Assembly: GCF_023821985.2 (NCBI RefSeq)
Contig: NZ_CP098805.1
Span: forward strand, 4,522,501 to 4,586,500
Source of the DNA: Dyadobacter chenhuakuii
GTDB lineage: Bacteria > Bacteroidota > Bacteroidia > Cytophagales > Spirosomataceae
Direction of reading: 5' to 3'
Length of the DNA: 64,000 nt
Of this stretch, positions 9,701 through 17,421 are shown in pieces (within the stretch, counting starts at the first letter, position 1; each line of letters starts with the position of its first letter). Both the position numbers and the translations under genes were made by a program. Below the pieces are notes generated by a model, which made no database searches, was not told where the DNA came from, and was given only the letters and a program-made list of their open reading frames with translations.

Positions 9701-11410
9701 ATTGGCCGTAAATTGAGAAGTGACCTGGAAGTTGTCATAATCAGCCTTATCCAGGTTCGCCAGCACAAACAGAATTCCTTTTTTGCTTAATGCAAATTCG
9801 TCCGTTGCCTTATTGTAAACGAAATATTCTTCAAGTGTCAGCCGCTGCAATGTGTTGCGCATGATTTCCGGCTTCTGCTTGAATTTCCTGGCCAGATCGT
9901 CGGATAGGAAAGCTTGTTTTTTCTCAGTCTGTGTATAATTCGCCGCCATAATCAGCGGCTGGAAGCCATATTCCTTGCTAATGTCCTTGAAACGCTCCTT
10001 TTTGAAATAATCCAGCGATTCCAGCTTCACAGGCGCAACTTGCTTGCCGTTAATGCGAAAGAATTCTACCTTATCATTCGGAAACCGCCACCGCATCGCC
10101 TGCGACCAGATATTCATTTTGTGATAAGTGTCTTTATATGGAAGCGGCGCATAATCTGTCCGTTCCACGCGGCCCAGTTTTACCAACCCTTCGTCATCAT
10201 TGTATTTGAATGTCACGCCCGGATGAAAGAGGGAATCGCTGCCAAGCGGCATGGAATAAGTTGCAAAGGAGGCTGCTATGACCGAATCTTTGAGCATGAA
10301 CTTCTTGCTTTGTGCTGTGAAAGCGAGCTTATCTTTGTATTTTACCTTAATCGTCGAGGGAAGATCGCTGAGGGAAGAGCTGTACATTTCCGTCCCGATC
10401 AGCGCGAAACCGCCTTTGTAGTCAATGTTTTTACGCGTTTCCTTCAAGCGGGCGTCGATGCCGTTGGATACAAAACGCGGATAGGCAGCAGGCTGGCCTT
10501 TTATTTTCTTAACACCACGATATTCTAATGTTCCTTTGATAGGCGCAGCCAGTTGTGAATCACTGTGCAATGTTACATTTTCCGCGACCAGTTTGGGTTG
10601 CGTAATGTTGAAGGAATAACTGTCCAGATCGGCGTAAATCGATGAATCACCGCCTGCCTGCCAGTTGAACTTGCCATTTTTACCTACAAAAATCCCATCT
10701 TTCAAAGAAACGCTGCCGTTTGCCGGACCGAAAACAACCGAATCGCCAGCAGTAACCATGGCGAACGTTGCATTCTGCAAATCGAGCAGTGCTCCCGAAA
10801 TAACGGGCAGGGGATTGGATTTGGGTGTGATTACAAAGTTGGAGTCAACAGGCGTGTCCCAGCTGTCATTGGCAGCAGCCACATTGGCCTCGACGTTGGC
10901 TGCAACCGCATTCGTGGTGTCGAAACGATATTTATAACTTCCTTCTAAAAGGTAAAGCGAATTGTAATTAGCCGCGTAAAGCTTCTTGGTTTCATTTACC
11001 GTCCTGACCGTTTCCAGCACTTTCTGCAATGTTTTACCATCATATTGCTGCCCCGAGCTGGTTGCCAGATCCAGAAACCCTTCCAGGTTTTCGGGCGATT
11101 GTCTGGCAAATGCATGCGTATTCCGGATCAGCAGGAACATAACCGGCCCGGCTTTTTGCCCTTTGGAAATCTGTGTTTTGACAATGTTGATAAACTTCGT
11201 CTGCTGGGAAGTATTCAGCGCCGACATCCACACGCTGTCTAGCTGCGCGGCGGAGCGGATGTATTGCGGGTTGCGGCTGCCGTCCATGAGCTTGCGCAAT
11301 TGCACCATAAACTGTCCCGGATCATCCGAAAGTTTCAGGTTTTGCGCAGACGCAGTTTGACCCGCTAATGCCAGAATGCAGAAAAGTAAAGCAGTACGAA
11401 GTATCCTCAT
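6728..11410 (-). CDS. Very large exported protein of unknown function (about 1560 residues)
   Basis: I do not recognise a named family. The ATG at 11410 starts a signal peptide (MRILRTALLFCILALAGQTA, cleavage after ASAQ) and leaves a 10-base gap after prmA; the frame stays open to 11440, which would overlap prmA. A short helical N-terminal region (to about 170) is followed by some 1300 residues of beta-rich sequence with alternating polar/hydrophobic strands and recurring short units of the type G-x-V/I-x-Y-x2-G, loosely reminiscent of OstA/LptA-like or AsmA-like beta repeats; that similarity is impression only. The last 40 residues are Lys/Ala rich. There is no obvious membrane anchor or type IX sorting domain at the C-terminus. 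Probably envelope associated and co-transcribed with prmA. Confidence 0.8.
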   Translation of the reverse strand: MRILRTALLFCILALAGQTASAQNLKLSDDPGQFMVQLRKLMDGSRNPQYIRSAAQLDSVWMSALNTSQQTKFINIVKTQISKGQKAGPVMFLLIRNTHAFARQSPENLEGFLDLATSSGQQYDGKTLQKVLETVRTVNETKKLYAANYNSLYLLEGSYKYRFDTTNAVAANVEANVAAANDSWDTPVDSNFVITPKSNPLPVISGALLDLQNATFAMVTAGDSVVFGPANGSVSLKDGIFVGKNGKFNWQAGGDSSIYADLDSYSFNITQPKLVAENVTLHSDSQLAAPIKGTLEYRGVKKIKGQPAAYPRFVSNGIDARLKETRKNIDYKGGFALIGTEMYSSSLSDLPSTIKVKYKDKLAFTAQSKKFMLKDSVIAASFATYSMPLGSDSLFHPGVTFKYNDDEGLVKLGRVERTDYAPLPYKDTYHKMNIWSQAMRWRFPNDKVEFFRINGKQVAPVKLESLDYFKKERFKDISKEYGFQPLIMAANYTQTEKKQAFLSDDLARKFKQKPEIMRNTLQRLTLEEYFVYNKATDEFALSKKGILFVLANLDKADYDNFQVTSQFTANDETANATIYLPDTMLTVMGVSRFVVSDSLKIYAVPQDKKLIIGKNRNFTLNGQMVASNYQFRGQNIKFDYNQFFVNVAPSDSITFTPRDKFAKGQKGEVGGHVKYEKGGTFYLSDPKNKSGLQKGVKKSPRLVVEDGMMVYFDQPERGTVVYPREVNFKIPKIDMGGLDERDVIFEGTFNANGIIPNIQTVLKSMPDNSLGFEYKPPVTDMKLYDGKALARFTDTLTMDNKGLHSKAILKYMSASMTAKNVLLTADSLMASGEVASIKEATIGKGYFPAVQLKDYALKWYPNADSMFINTQGKSFSFYNGTTSLEGGLLLRSTGLYGNGKLKRADSELSSPDIKFNKDGYLANRSEFAINSVDQKSTKKLLTGKNVNIDFNFKTGIANFLTDETGFGTDSSGMEIPTASYKTLIGSAKWDMAKKTILMKGFGETSSYTSMDPDQEGLTFNGSEAIYDVEKVTLNIKGVPFIQTADVKIIPDGGLVSVDSKGKIAPLKKARIEIDTLNTSHRMRDADIRIDSRNHFEGSATYQYITARKDTFNIKMQNFELREIGAAEEGKKKRADNQAPAAVKYYTTARADIKETENLLLSPRIQYKGGINLIAYEPSLQLDGFVKPVIKFRKDFQSSWIVYKDAPGETVGIKIDKDLKNEHDIPLSVGLHYNEAKGMYMSFLSPKDSDGDEDIYSAQGALNYDEDEKAFKVMPPPGADGLIDEANALRFDDKTGLATFSGPLKLTGATWLQAVGTGEAQVDSARFSFNTMLLMKLPALEPISQPLAAKIVEVNLEEQNSTAADDDAEQLNNKLSALIGPKATDAYAKLTAAGYKPLFEASPALDVPMLLSNVNLNWSASHGAYYSQGPIGVANLGRNNINAQMEGVLEIRRSVDGDEFSLYLQASPDVWYYFDYKLGELGVVSSQVDFNDQITAKSKNVKSKDMSLVSIGSEEKDTFVNRFDDFYQPAIKKAKLAAKTAKKKVVPAEVKKKKVEPTEGF

Positions 11411-11420
11411 TGGTTTTGTT

Positions 11421-12251
11421 TCAACTTTTAAATACAACACAGGCCCATTGATTGCGCGTGTTGGAATTGATTTTTGTCAAACCGTTTTCCAATGCACATT
11501 GCTCAATATCAGCCTGATCCGTTTCATAAAATCCGCTGGTAACCAGCCAGCCGCCGGGCTGTAAATGTTTTACGTAAGCAGGGATTTCGCTTAATAGAAT
11601 GTTCCGGTTAATGTTGGCCAATATCCCGCCAAACATTTGTCCTTCCGGCACTTCTGTGATTGTTCCCTGGAAAACCCCGGCCTCGGCAGCCAGATTATTC
11701 ATTAAAAAATTCTCTTTTGTATTCTCAACAGCCCATTCGTCGATATCAAACCCCAACAACTGCGCTGCGCCTAATTTTGCAGCCAGAATGGACAGGATCC
11801 CTGTTCCGCAACCCACATCCATGACCGATATTCCCTGGTGCGGCAAACTCAGCTGCTCGTTCATGACGAGCCACGTGGTTTCGTGATGTCCGGTGCCAAA
11901 AGACATTTTCGGTTGGATCAGCAAATCATATTTAAATGCAGGGTCCGGCTCGTGAAAGGTGGCCCTCACCCGGATCTGGTCACCAACTTCTATTGGCTCG
12001 TAGCTTTTTTCCCACTCCTCATTCCAATTTCTTCTTTCTAACGATTTCCACGTGGCCGCTATTGTCGTTAATTCCAGGTATTTGGCAGTAAGATCCTGCA
12101 AGTTTTGCGCATCAAAATCATTTTCCTGAATATAAGCCAAAAGCCCCTCCTCCGTCTCCACAAAAGACTCAAATCCCACCTCCCCCAACTCCGCCATCAA
12201 TATTTCAACAAAATCCGCGTCAATTTTAAGGTCAACTTCGATGTAGTTCAT
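11421..12251 (-). CDS. prmA: Ribosomal protein L11 methyltransferase
   Basis: A 276-residue cytoplasmic SAM-dependent methyltransferase that trimethylates ribosomal protein L11. The N-terminal substrate-recognition domain covers about residues 1-100. The SAM motif I is VMDVGCGTGILSILA near 140-155 with the acidic LLGFDIDE after it, and the catalytic-region ILANINRNIL near 210 corresponds to the NxxL motif of the family. The length is normal and the start is ATG at 12251. The large exported gene follows after 10 bases. Confidence 0.92.
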   Translation of the reverse strand: MNYIEVDLKIDADFVEILMAELGEVGFESFVETEEGLLAYIQENDFDAQNLQDLTAKYLELTTIAATWKSLERRNWNEEWEKSYEPIEVGDQIRVRATFHEPDPAFKYDLLIQPKMSFGTGHHETTWLVMNEQLSLPHQGISVMDVGCGTGILSILAAKLGAAQLLGFDIDEWAVENTKENFLMNNLAAEAGVFQGTITEVPEGQMFGGILANINRNILLSEIPAYVKHLQPGGWLVTSGFYETDQADIEQCALENGLTKINSNTRNQWACVVFKS

Positions 12252-12292
12252 TCTATTCCGATTGTATATTGTTTATGGGTAAACTTACTCAC

Positions 12293-12331
12293 AAAAAAAG
12301 CCCACTCAAATTTAACATTTGAAATGGGCTT
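12293..12331 (-). terminator. Terminator after glycogen synthase
   Basis: On the minus strand AAGCCCA..TGGGCTT (325-331 with 298-304 of 12 kb) plus an inner TCAAAT/ATTTGA stem is followed by seven T. It lies 20 bases past the glycogen synthase stop and isolates that gene from prmA. Confidence 0.85.
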
Positions 12332-12350
12332 CATTTAATTCTTTATCTGA

Positions 12351-14165
12351 TCAAGGCTTTCTCCGCTTCGCTGCAAGATCATGCGCGGTGTCATAATAAG
12401 ACCGCAGGTTCATCCAGTCGAATACATCTGAGATGTTTTCTACGCGGTTTCTTTGCATGATGCGGTCGCGGCGTTGCATTCTTACGAATTTGAAGAGAAT
12501 GTCGGCGAGCTGGTCGGCGGCTTGGGTGAATGTCTGGGACTTTCGGTTGATGACGTAAATGCCGCGGTTTTCGTAATCCCGCATGATTTGCATAATGTAA
12601 TCCCCGAAACCGGAAAGATCACTTGTTACGGTCGGAACACCTCTAACTACACATTCCAATGGTGTATAACCCCATGGTTCATAATAACTTGGGAACACGC
12701 CTAAGTGACAGCCACGAACAAATTGCCCGTAATCAAGTCCGAAAAGTGGGTTTGTTGAGGAAATGAAATCAGGGTGATAAACGATTTTAACCCTATCCCG
12801 CTCATTGTTGACAAGATTTGCTGTCTTGCAAAACTCAGTAATGCCATCTTCCTCTTTCAGATCGTGCGTTACAAAGGCAGGTAACTTATCCGTTTTCCAA
12901 GTTTGAATCGTTCTTCTGAGCCTTAATCTCCAATATTCATCTACGAAATTATTCAGATCCGGCATTTTATGGTCAGCGCCAGAAGCTGCTGCCAGGAAAA
13001 GCTTTTCTCCTACTTCTTTCTCGATGGCTGTACAAGTTTCCTGCAACTCATTTAACACCGCCCTCGATTGCAGCACATCCGGATTCACAGAATAGTAAGG
13101 CTGTTTGGTCACAATAAACATGACAACCGTCATATCCATATTCGCCTGGACCATCTTCCAGTTCAGCCGGGCCAATGCTTCCAAGGTAAGGTCATAACCC
13201 TTGTTACTGTATTCGTAACGGCCCGAAGTGAAGAAGTAAAGTGTTTTATCTAAATCAAATGAATAGCTCGGGAAGAAATGTCCCAGAACAAACTCGTGAA
13301 TACGTTCTTTATGCTTTAAATGCAGGTTTTGAAATTCATGAACTGCCTGGAAACGCTGCACATTCAGTCCATTAGGTGTCACCAGATCGGGCATGCGGTC
13401 CAGGAAAACTTCGCATTCACGGGCAGTAACATCACTTACCGTTGTTAATACATGGGCACTTAATGCTGCCTGCCGTTCAACCGAACATTGCGCCAGGATC
13501 CCGTAATTTTTCGCTTCCTGTTCCCAATCGAAAAAGGGCAGCTTGCTGTAAAACCCGCTGACATTCTGCGCAAGATAACGGCCCAGCATAGTGGCATGGG
13601 TCGTAAAAGTGGTTGCTATCTTAACATTATCCCTTTTCAGGTCAGGCAATCCGCTGCTGGCCATCCACTCATGGAACTGCGCAAAAATTTCCTCGCGTTT
13701 TGCATTCTCTTCGGCATATTCTTTCAGAAAAAGCCTAACGAATTCTCCAAAACAAAGGGTTTGATTCACCAGGTGTTCCACATTAATGGTTGGAATCCTG
13801 CTGCGTTCCCAAAGGTTGAATTTGATGGTGTCCAGCTCATGCATGATGCTGTCCAGATCAAACAGAATGACGCGCGGCTTGCCCGTTACGAGCCAATAGC
13901 CATAAAATACATTGTAACCCATGTCGCGCATACGCTTCACAACGCGGCCTGCCGGAGAATCCTCCAGATCACTGATTATTTCAAATTCGGATGACGCTTT
14001 TTTCTCAAAATATGGGCCTAGCAAGAAGTAGTTGTCTTCCCACCTTTCTACCATTGCAGGGACCTTGGTCCGTATTACAGTATAAATTCCTCCAACTTGG
14101 TTACAAACCTCCCATGCAACTTCAAACAGGACGTTTTTCTTAGTGGTTTTGACAAATGGTTCCAA
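12351..14165 (-). CDS. Glycogen synthase, GT3 (animal/fungal-type) family
   Basis: A 604-residue glycosyltransferase that extends alpha-1,4-glucan from a nucleotide sugar. The N-terminal loop FEVAWEVCNQVGGIYTVIRT (12-31) and the C-terminal YEPWGYTPLECVVRG box with the nucleotide-sugar-binding Glu are those of GT3 enzymes of animals and fungi, not of the bacterial GT5 GlgA. GT3 members are known in Bacteroidota. The start seems to be a TTG at 14165: there is no in-frame ATG upstream before a stop at 14187, and the next Met comes only after the essential loop. In animals this family uses UDP-glucose; donor use here is inferred. It is monocistronic, with a terminator behind it. Confidence 0.9.
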   Translation of the reverse strand: MEPFVKTTKKNVLFEVAWEVCNQVGGIYTVIRTKVPAMVERWEDNYFLLGPYFEKKASSEFEIISDLEDSPAGRVVKRMRDMGYNVFYGYWLVTGKPRVILFDLDSIMHELDTIKFNLWERSRIPTINVEHLVNQTLCFGEFVRLFLKEYAEENAKREEIFAQFHEWMASSGLPDLKRDNVKIATTFTTHATMLGRYLAQNVSGFYSKLPFFDWEQEAKNYGILAQCSVERQAALSAHVLTTVSDVTARECEVFLDRMPDLVTPNGLNVQRFQAVHEFQNLHLKHKERIHEFVLGHFFPSYSFDLDKTLYFFTSGRYEYSNKGYDLTLEALARLNWKMVQANMDMTVVMFIVTKQPYYSVNPDVLQSRAVLNELQETCTAIEKEVGEKLFLAAASGADHKMPDLNNFVDEYWRLRLRRTIQTWKTDKLPAFVTHDLKEEDGITEFCKTANLVNNERDRVKIVYHPDFISSTNPLFGLDYGQFVRGCHLGVFPSYYEPWGYTPLECVVRGVPTVTSDLSGFGDYIMQIMRDYENRGIYVINRKSQTFTQAADQLADILFKFVRMQRRDRIMQRNRVENISDVFDWMNLRSYYDTAHDLAAKRRKP

Positions 14166-14494
14166 TACGGGATGTAGGTTTAAACGTTACTAGCTGCATT
14201 TGCAAAGCTTGTTGTTTTCTTTATGTCACAAAAATCCTTGTAATTACACAATAAATATGCAGAAAAATTATTCACAATTACAACAATCTATGGTTTGTTT
14301 CTTTGTCCTTAAACAAAGTCGAATCTGCGCCTGGACGCCAGAAATATAACAAAGTCAAGAATACGCCTTATAGCAATCTTACTTTGAATCAAGCCAAATG
14401 AAACCGTCATGACATGAATTTAAGACGGTTCTCGGCTAACTTTGTTCCAAATTACGTTACTTTGATTGGATTAACATTTTGCATTGGTTAGATA
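14166..14494 (+). other. Divergent intergenic region, 329 bases
   Basis: No gene is visible. It separates glycogen synthase (minus) from the GHL10 glycosidase (plus) and must hold both promoters. A perfect TAnnTTTG -7 type box, TAACTTTG, lies at 14437-14444, 50 bases before the plus-strand gene; a 7-bp stem AACCGTC/GACGGTT (14402-14429) sits just upstream of it. I see no clear -33 box. Confidence 0.5.
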
Positions 14495-16063
14495 GTGAAA
14501 AAAATTAAAATAGTTGCGCTTTCCTTTACATTGCTTCTGTTTATAATGGAAAGTTGTATTGCCCAAACTACCGATACTGAAGAAATTTTGCCTCCAAAAA
14601 GGGAATTCAGGGCAGTATGGATCGCTACTGTTGATAATATAGACTGGCCAAGCAGCAAAAATCTTATACCAGAGCAACAGCAACAGGAGTTTTCCACTCT
14701 TCTTGATTTTCATAAAAGAGTGGGAATGAATGCCGTTTTCGTGCAAGTGCGCGCGGCGGGTGATGCATTTTATGCCAAAAGTCCTGAACCCTGGTCGGAA
14801 TGGCTTACCGGCCGGCAGGGGAGGCAGCCTTACCCGATGTGGGACCCGTTGGATTATATGGTTACAGAGGCGCATAAGCGCGGCCTTGAATTTCATGCGT
14901 GGCTAAATTTAAACCGCTTGGTGCATAAGTCTTCCACCAGCGTTTCGGCCGATAATGTCAGCAAAATACATCCCGAATGGATCCTCAGTTATGATGGATA
15001 CAAGCTATTCAATTTCGGCATTCCGGAGGTAAGGCAGTTTATCACGGATATGACAGTGAATGTGGCCAAAAATTATGATGTCGATGGCATTCACTTTGAT
15101 GATTATTTCTATCCCTATGCGGCTCCCGGTCAGGTTATCCAGGATGAGGCAACATACCAAAAGTACGGCGCAGGATTTGCCAATAAGGCGGATTGGAGAA
15201 GACACAACATTGACTTATTGGTAAAACAAATTCATGACGGCCTGGCAGCGGTTAAGCCGAAACTTAAATTCGGGATCAGTCCTTTCGGGGTTTGGAGAAA
15301 TAAAGACCGTGATGCGGAAGGTTCCAAAACTTTTGGTGCATTGGCTTCCTATGACGACCTTTTTGCCGATAGCAGGCGCTGGATCAAGGAAGGGTGGATC
15401 GATTACATTGCACCGCAGGTTTATTTCTCGTCTGGATTTTCACGTGTTCCATACAAGAACCTGGTTGATTGGTGGACCGAAAATTCATACGAAAGACATT
15501 TATATATAGGAATGGGCGCTTACCGCGTAGGTTATAGGGATAGAGATAAACATTGGTCTAATCCATTGGAAATCCCTAATCAGGTCCGGTACTTGCGGGA
15601 AAGCGAGACGGATGGGGCGATTTTTTTCAGTTCGCGTTCGCTGAAAGGGAACAGTCTTGGCTTTGTTGATTCACTCCGCCAGGATTTTTTCCGTTACCCC
15701 TCGCTGGTTCCTACAATGCCCTGGAAAGACCGCATTGCCCCATTGTCTCCAAGAAGTTTAAAAGCAACATTGCTGTCCAAAGGACTCGAACTAACCTGGG
15801 AACGCCCTGAGCCCGCATCAGACGGGGATTTGGCTTGGTACTATGTCATTTACCGCTTTGGCCCCGAAGAAAAGGCCACGGCGCATGACCCGCGACGCAT
15901 CATAGGCATGTGTTATGAGGGTGAAAAATATGTAGACATGACTGCCGAGGCAGGAAAAAGATACATATACTATGTTACGGCAGTGGACCGGTTGCATAAC
16001 GAAGGACGCCCGATCGGGCCGTTAAAAGTGGAAGTCCATGATCAGAAGCTTGTGAGATTTTAG
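14495..16063 (+). CDS. GHL10-type glycoside hydrolase-like protein (family 10 glycosylhydrolase, YngK-like)
   Basis: A 522-residue exported protein of the glycosyl-hydrolase-like 10 group. The start is a GTG at 14495, followed by a hydrophobic leader with CIAQ at its end; MESC could be a weak lipobox, so it may be a lipoprotein. The TIM-barrel region begins with REFRAVWIATVDNIDWPS (residues 37-54), then GMNAVFVQVRAAGDAFY, and the conserved DVDGIHFDDYFYP near 200-212 with putative catalytic acids. A C-terminal FnIII-like module (about 430-515) follows. The family is linked to peptidoglycan or polysaccharide turnover; the substrate is unknown. nuoD starts 3 bases after its stop codon. Confidence 0.85.
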   Translation: MKKIKIVALSFTLLLFIMESCIAQTTDTEEILPPKREFRAVWIATVDNIDWPSSKNLIPEQQQQEFSTLLDFHKRVGMNAVFVQVRAAGDAFYAKSPEPWSEWLTGRQGRQPYPMWDPLDYMVTEAHKRGLEFHAWLNLNRLVHKSSTSVSADNVSKIHPEWILSYDGYKLFNFGIPEVRQFITDMTVNVAKNYDVDGIHFDDYFYPYAAPGQVIQDEATYQKYGAGFANKADWRRHNIDLLVKQIHDGLAAVKPKLKFGISPFGVWRNKDRDAEGSKTFGALASYDDLFADSRRWIKEGWIDYIAPQVYFSSGFSRVPYKNLVDWWTENSYERHLYIGMGAYRVGYRDRDKHWSNPLEIPNQVRYLRESETDGAIFFSSRSLKGNSLGFVDSLRQDFFRYPSLVPTMPWKDRIAPLSPRSLKATLLSKGLELTWERPEPASDGDLAWYYVIYRFGPEEKATAHDPRRIIGMCYEGEKYVDMTAEAGKRYIYYVTAVDRLHNEGRPIGPLKVEVHDQKLVRF

Positions 16064-16066
16064 CAT

Positions 16067-17284
16067 ATGAGTAATACAATTCAATACGAGTATAAACCTG
16101 AGTATTTATCGGTTTCAGGCCCAACAAAATACAACTCCGAAATGCTTCGTAAAGAAGAAATGGTGTTGAATATGGGTCCGCAACATCCTAGTACTCACGG
16201 TGTCTTACGTTTGGAAGTGGTTACGGACGGGGAAATAATCGTAGATGTAGTCCCACATTTGGGTTACCTGCACCGGTGCTTCGAAAAGCACGCAGAATCA
16301 CTGCCATTTAACCAGGTTATTCCTTATGTGGATCGCTTGGATTATGTGGCGTCAATGAATTCTGAACATGCTTATGTGATGGGCGTGGAAAGAATGCTCG
16401 GCATTGAAAATGATATTCCAAAACGCATTGAATACATCCGCGTAGTGGTTGCAGAGCTCAACCGGCTGGCTTCCCATTTCGTCGCGCTGGGCACTTATGC
16501 CATGGACATTGGCGCTTATACGCCTTTCTTGTGGATGATGCGCGACCGCGAGCAGATCCTCCGCTTGCTCGAATGGACCTGCGGCGCGAGAATGCTTTAT
16601 AATTACATTTGGATCGGAGGCTTGTTTTACGATTTGCCTGTGGGTTTTGAAGAACGCTGCCTTGAATTTGTAAAATATCTGAAACCCAAGCTGACGGAGT
16701 TGCAGCAGCTTGTGGTTGATAACAAAATTTTCATCCAGCGCACAGCAAATGTGGGCGTATTGCCCTTGCCGGTTGCCATTAATTACGGCTGCACGGGCCC
16801 AATGCTCCGCGGTTCCGGATTGCGTTACGATTTGAGAAAAGTAGACGGCTATTCCGTTTATCCCGAGCTGGATTTTGAGATACCCATCGGCACAGGCGCC
16901 ATGGGCACAACCGGTGATTGCTGGGACCGGACGTGGGTGCGTGTGATAGAATGCTGGGAATCAGTGAAGTTAATAGAGCAAAGCCTCGAACAACTTACGG
17001 GAGACTACAAGCGAACCCGCGATTTCGATCCGCAGGCCGTCGTTCCCAAGAAAATCCGCCCCAAGGCAATGGATTTCTACGTCCGTGGCGAAAGTCCGAA
17101 AGGCGAGCTAGGCTTCTTTTTCCGTTCCGACGGCCGTTCCGACGTTCCGTTTCGTTGCAGGGCCAGGTCATGCTGTTTTCACAACCTTTCTGTGATCGGA
17201 GAAATTACAAAAGGGTCGTTACTAGCGGACCTGGTGGCCGTGATCGGGTCTATTGACGTGGTAATGGGAGAAGTGGATCGATAA
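16067..17284 (+). CDS. nuoD: NADH-quinone oxidoreductase subunit D
   Basis: The 49-kDa subunit of respiratory complex I, 405 residues, in the peripheral arm where it lines the quinone pocket. The N-terminal signature NMGPQHPSTHGVLRLE and GYLHRCFEKHAE, and the C-terminal LADLVAVIGSIDVVMGEVDR, match the family over its full length; the quinone-site His and Tyr regions are kept. It is separate NuoD, not a NuoCD fusion. No other nuo gene is present in the window: it sits 3 bases after a glycosidase gene and is followed by a palindromic repeat. Whether the genome has a second copy inside a nuo operon cannot be seen. Confidence 0.93.
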   Translation: MSNTIQYEYKPEYLSVSGPTKYNSEMLRKEEMVLNMGPQHPSTHGVLRLEVVTDGEIIVDVVPHLGYLHRCFEKHAESLPFNQVIPYVDRLDYVASMNSEHAYVMGVERMLGIENDIPKRIEYIRVVVAELNRLASHFVALGTYAMDIGAYTPFLWMMRDREQILRLLEWTCGARMLYNYIWIGGLFYDLPVGFEERCLEFVKYLKPKLTELQQLVVDNKIFIQRTANVGVLPLPVAINYGCTGPMLRGSGLRYDLRKVDGYSVYPELDFEIPIGTGAMGTTGDCWDRTWVRVIECWESVKLIEQSLEQLTGDYKRTRDFDPQAVVPKKIRPKAMDFYVRGESPKGELGFFFRSDGRSDVPFRCRARSCCFHNLSVIGEITKGSLLADLVAVIGSIDVVMGEVDR

Positions 17285-17296
17285 CATGGTGCTTGG

Positions 17297-17365
17297 CCCC
17301 AAACCCCTAAAGGGGCTTGCTTCTTACTAGTAAACTGCAAAGTCCCCTTTAGGGGATTTAGGGGC
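17297..17365 (+). repeat. Intergenic palindromic repeat, copy 1
   Basis: A 69-base element beginning CCCCAAACCCCTAAAGGGGC and ending AGTCCCCTTTAGGGGATTTA plus GGGGC. Each half folds on itself (CCCCTAAAGGGG and CCCCTTTAGGGG), and the outer parts are inverted as well. The same element, in the opposite orientation and with some changes, lies at 27498-27572. It sits between the nuoD stop and the asd stop and might also act as a transcription stop for both. Confidence 0.75.
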
Positions 17366-17421
17366 AAAAAAGAAGCCGCCTTTCAGCAGCTCCTTTCTTT
17401 CTCTCTTATTTTGTTCTAAAC

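Noticed and set aside
9914..10528. A 204-codon plus-strand frame inside the 1560-residue gene
   Set aside because: It is antisense to a well-supported gene and its translation is low-quality (Phe/Arg/His-rich) without a recognisable domain.
16067..17284. Possible frameshift or decay at the nuoD C-terminus (odd Cys-rich stretch)
   Set aside because: The frame runs on to the conserved end LADLVAVIGSIDVVMGEVDR, so the gene is intact; the Cys residues are local variation.
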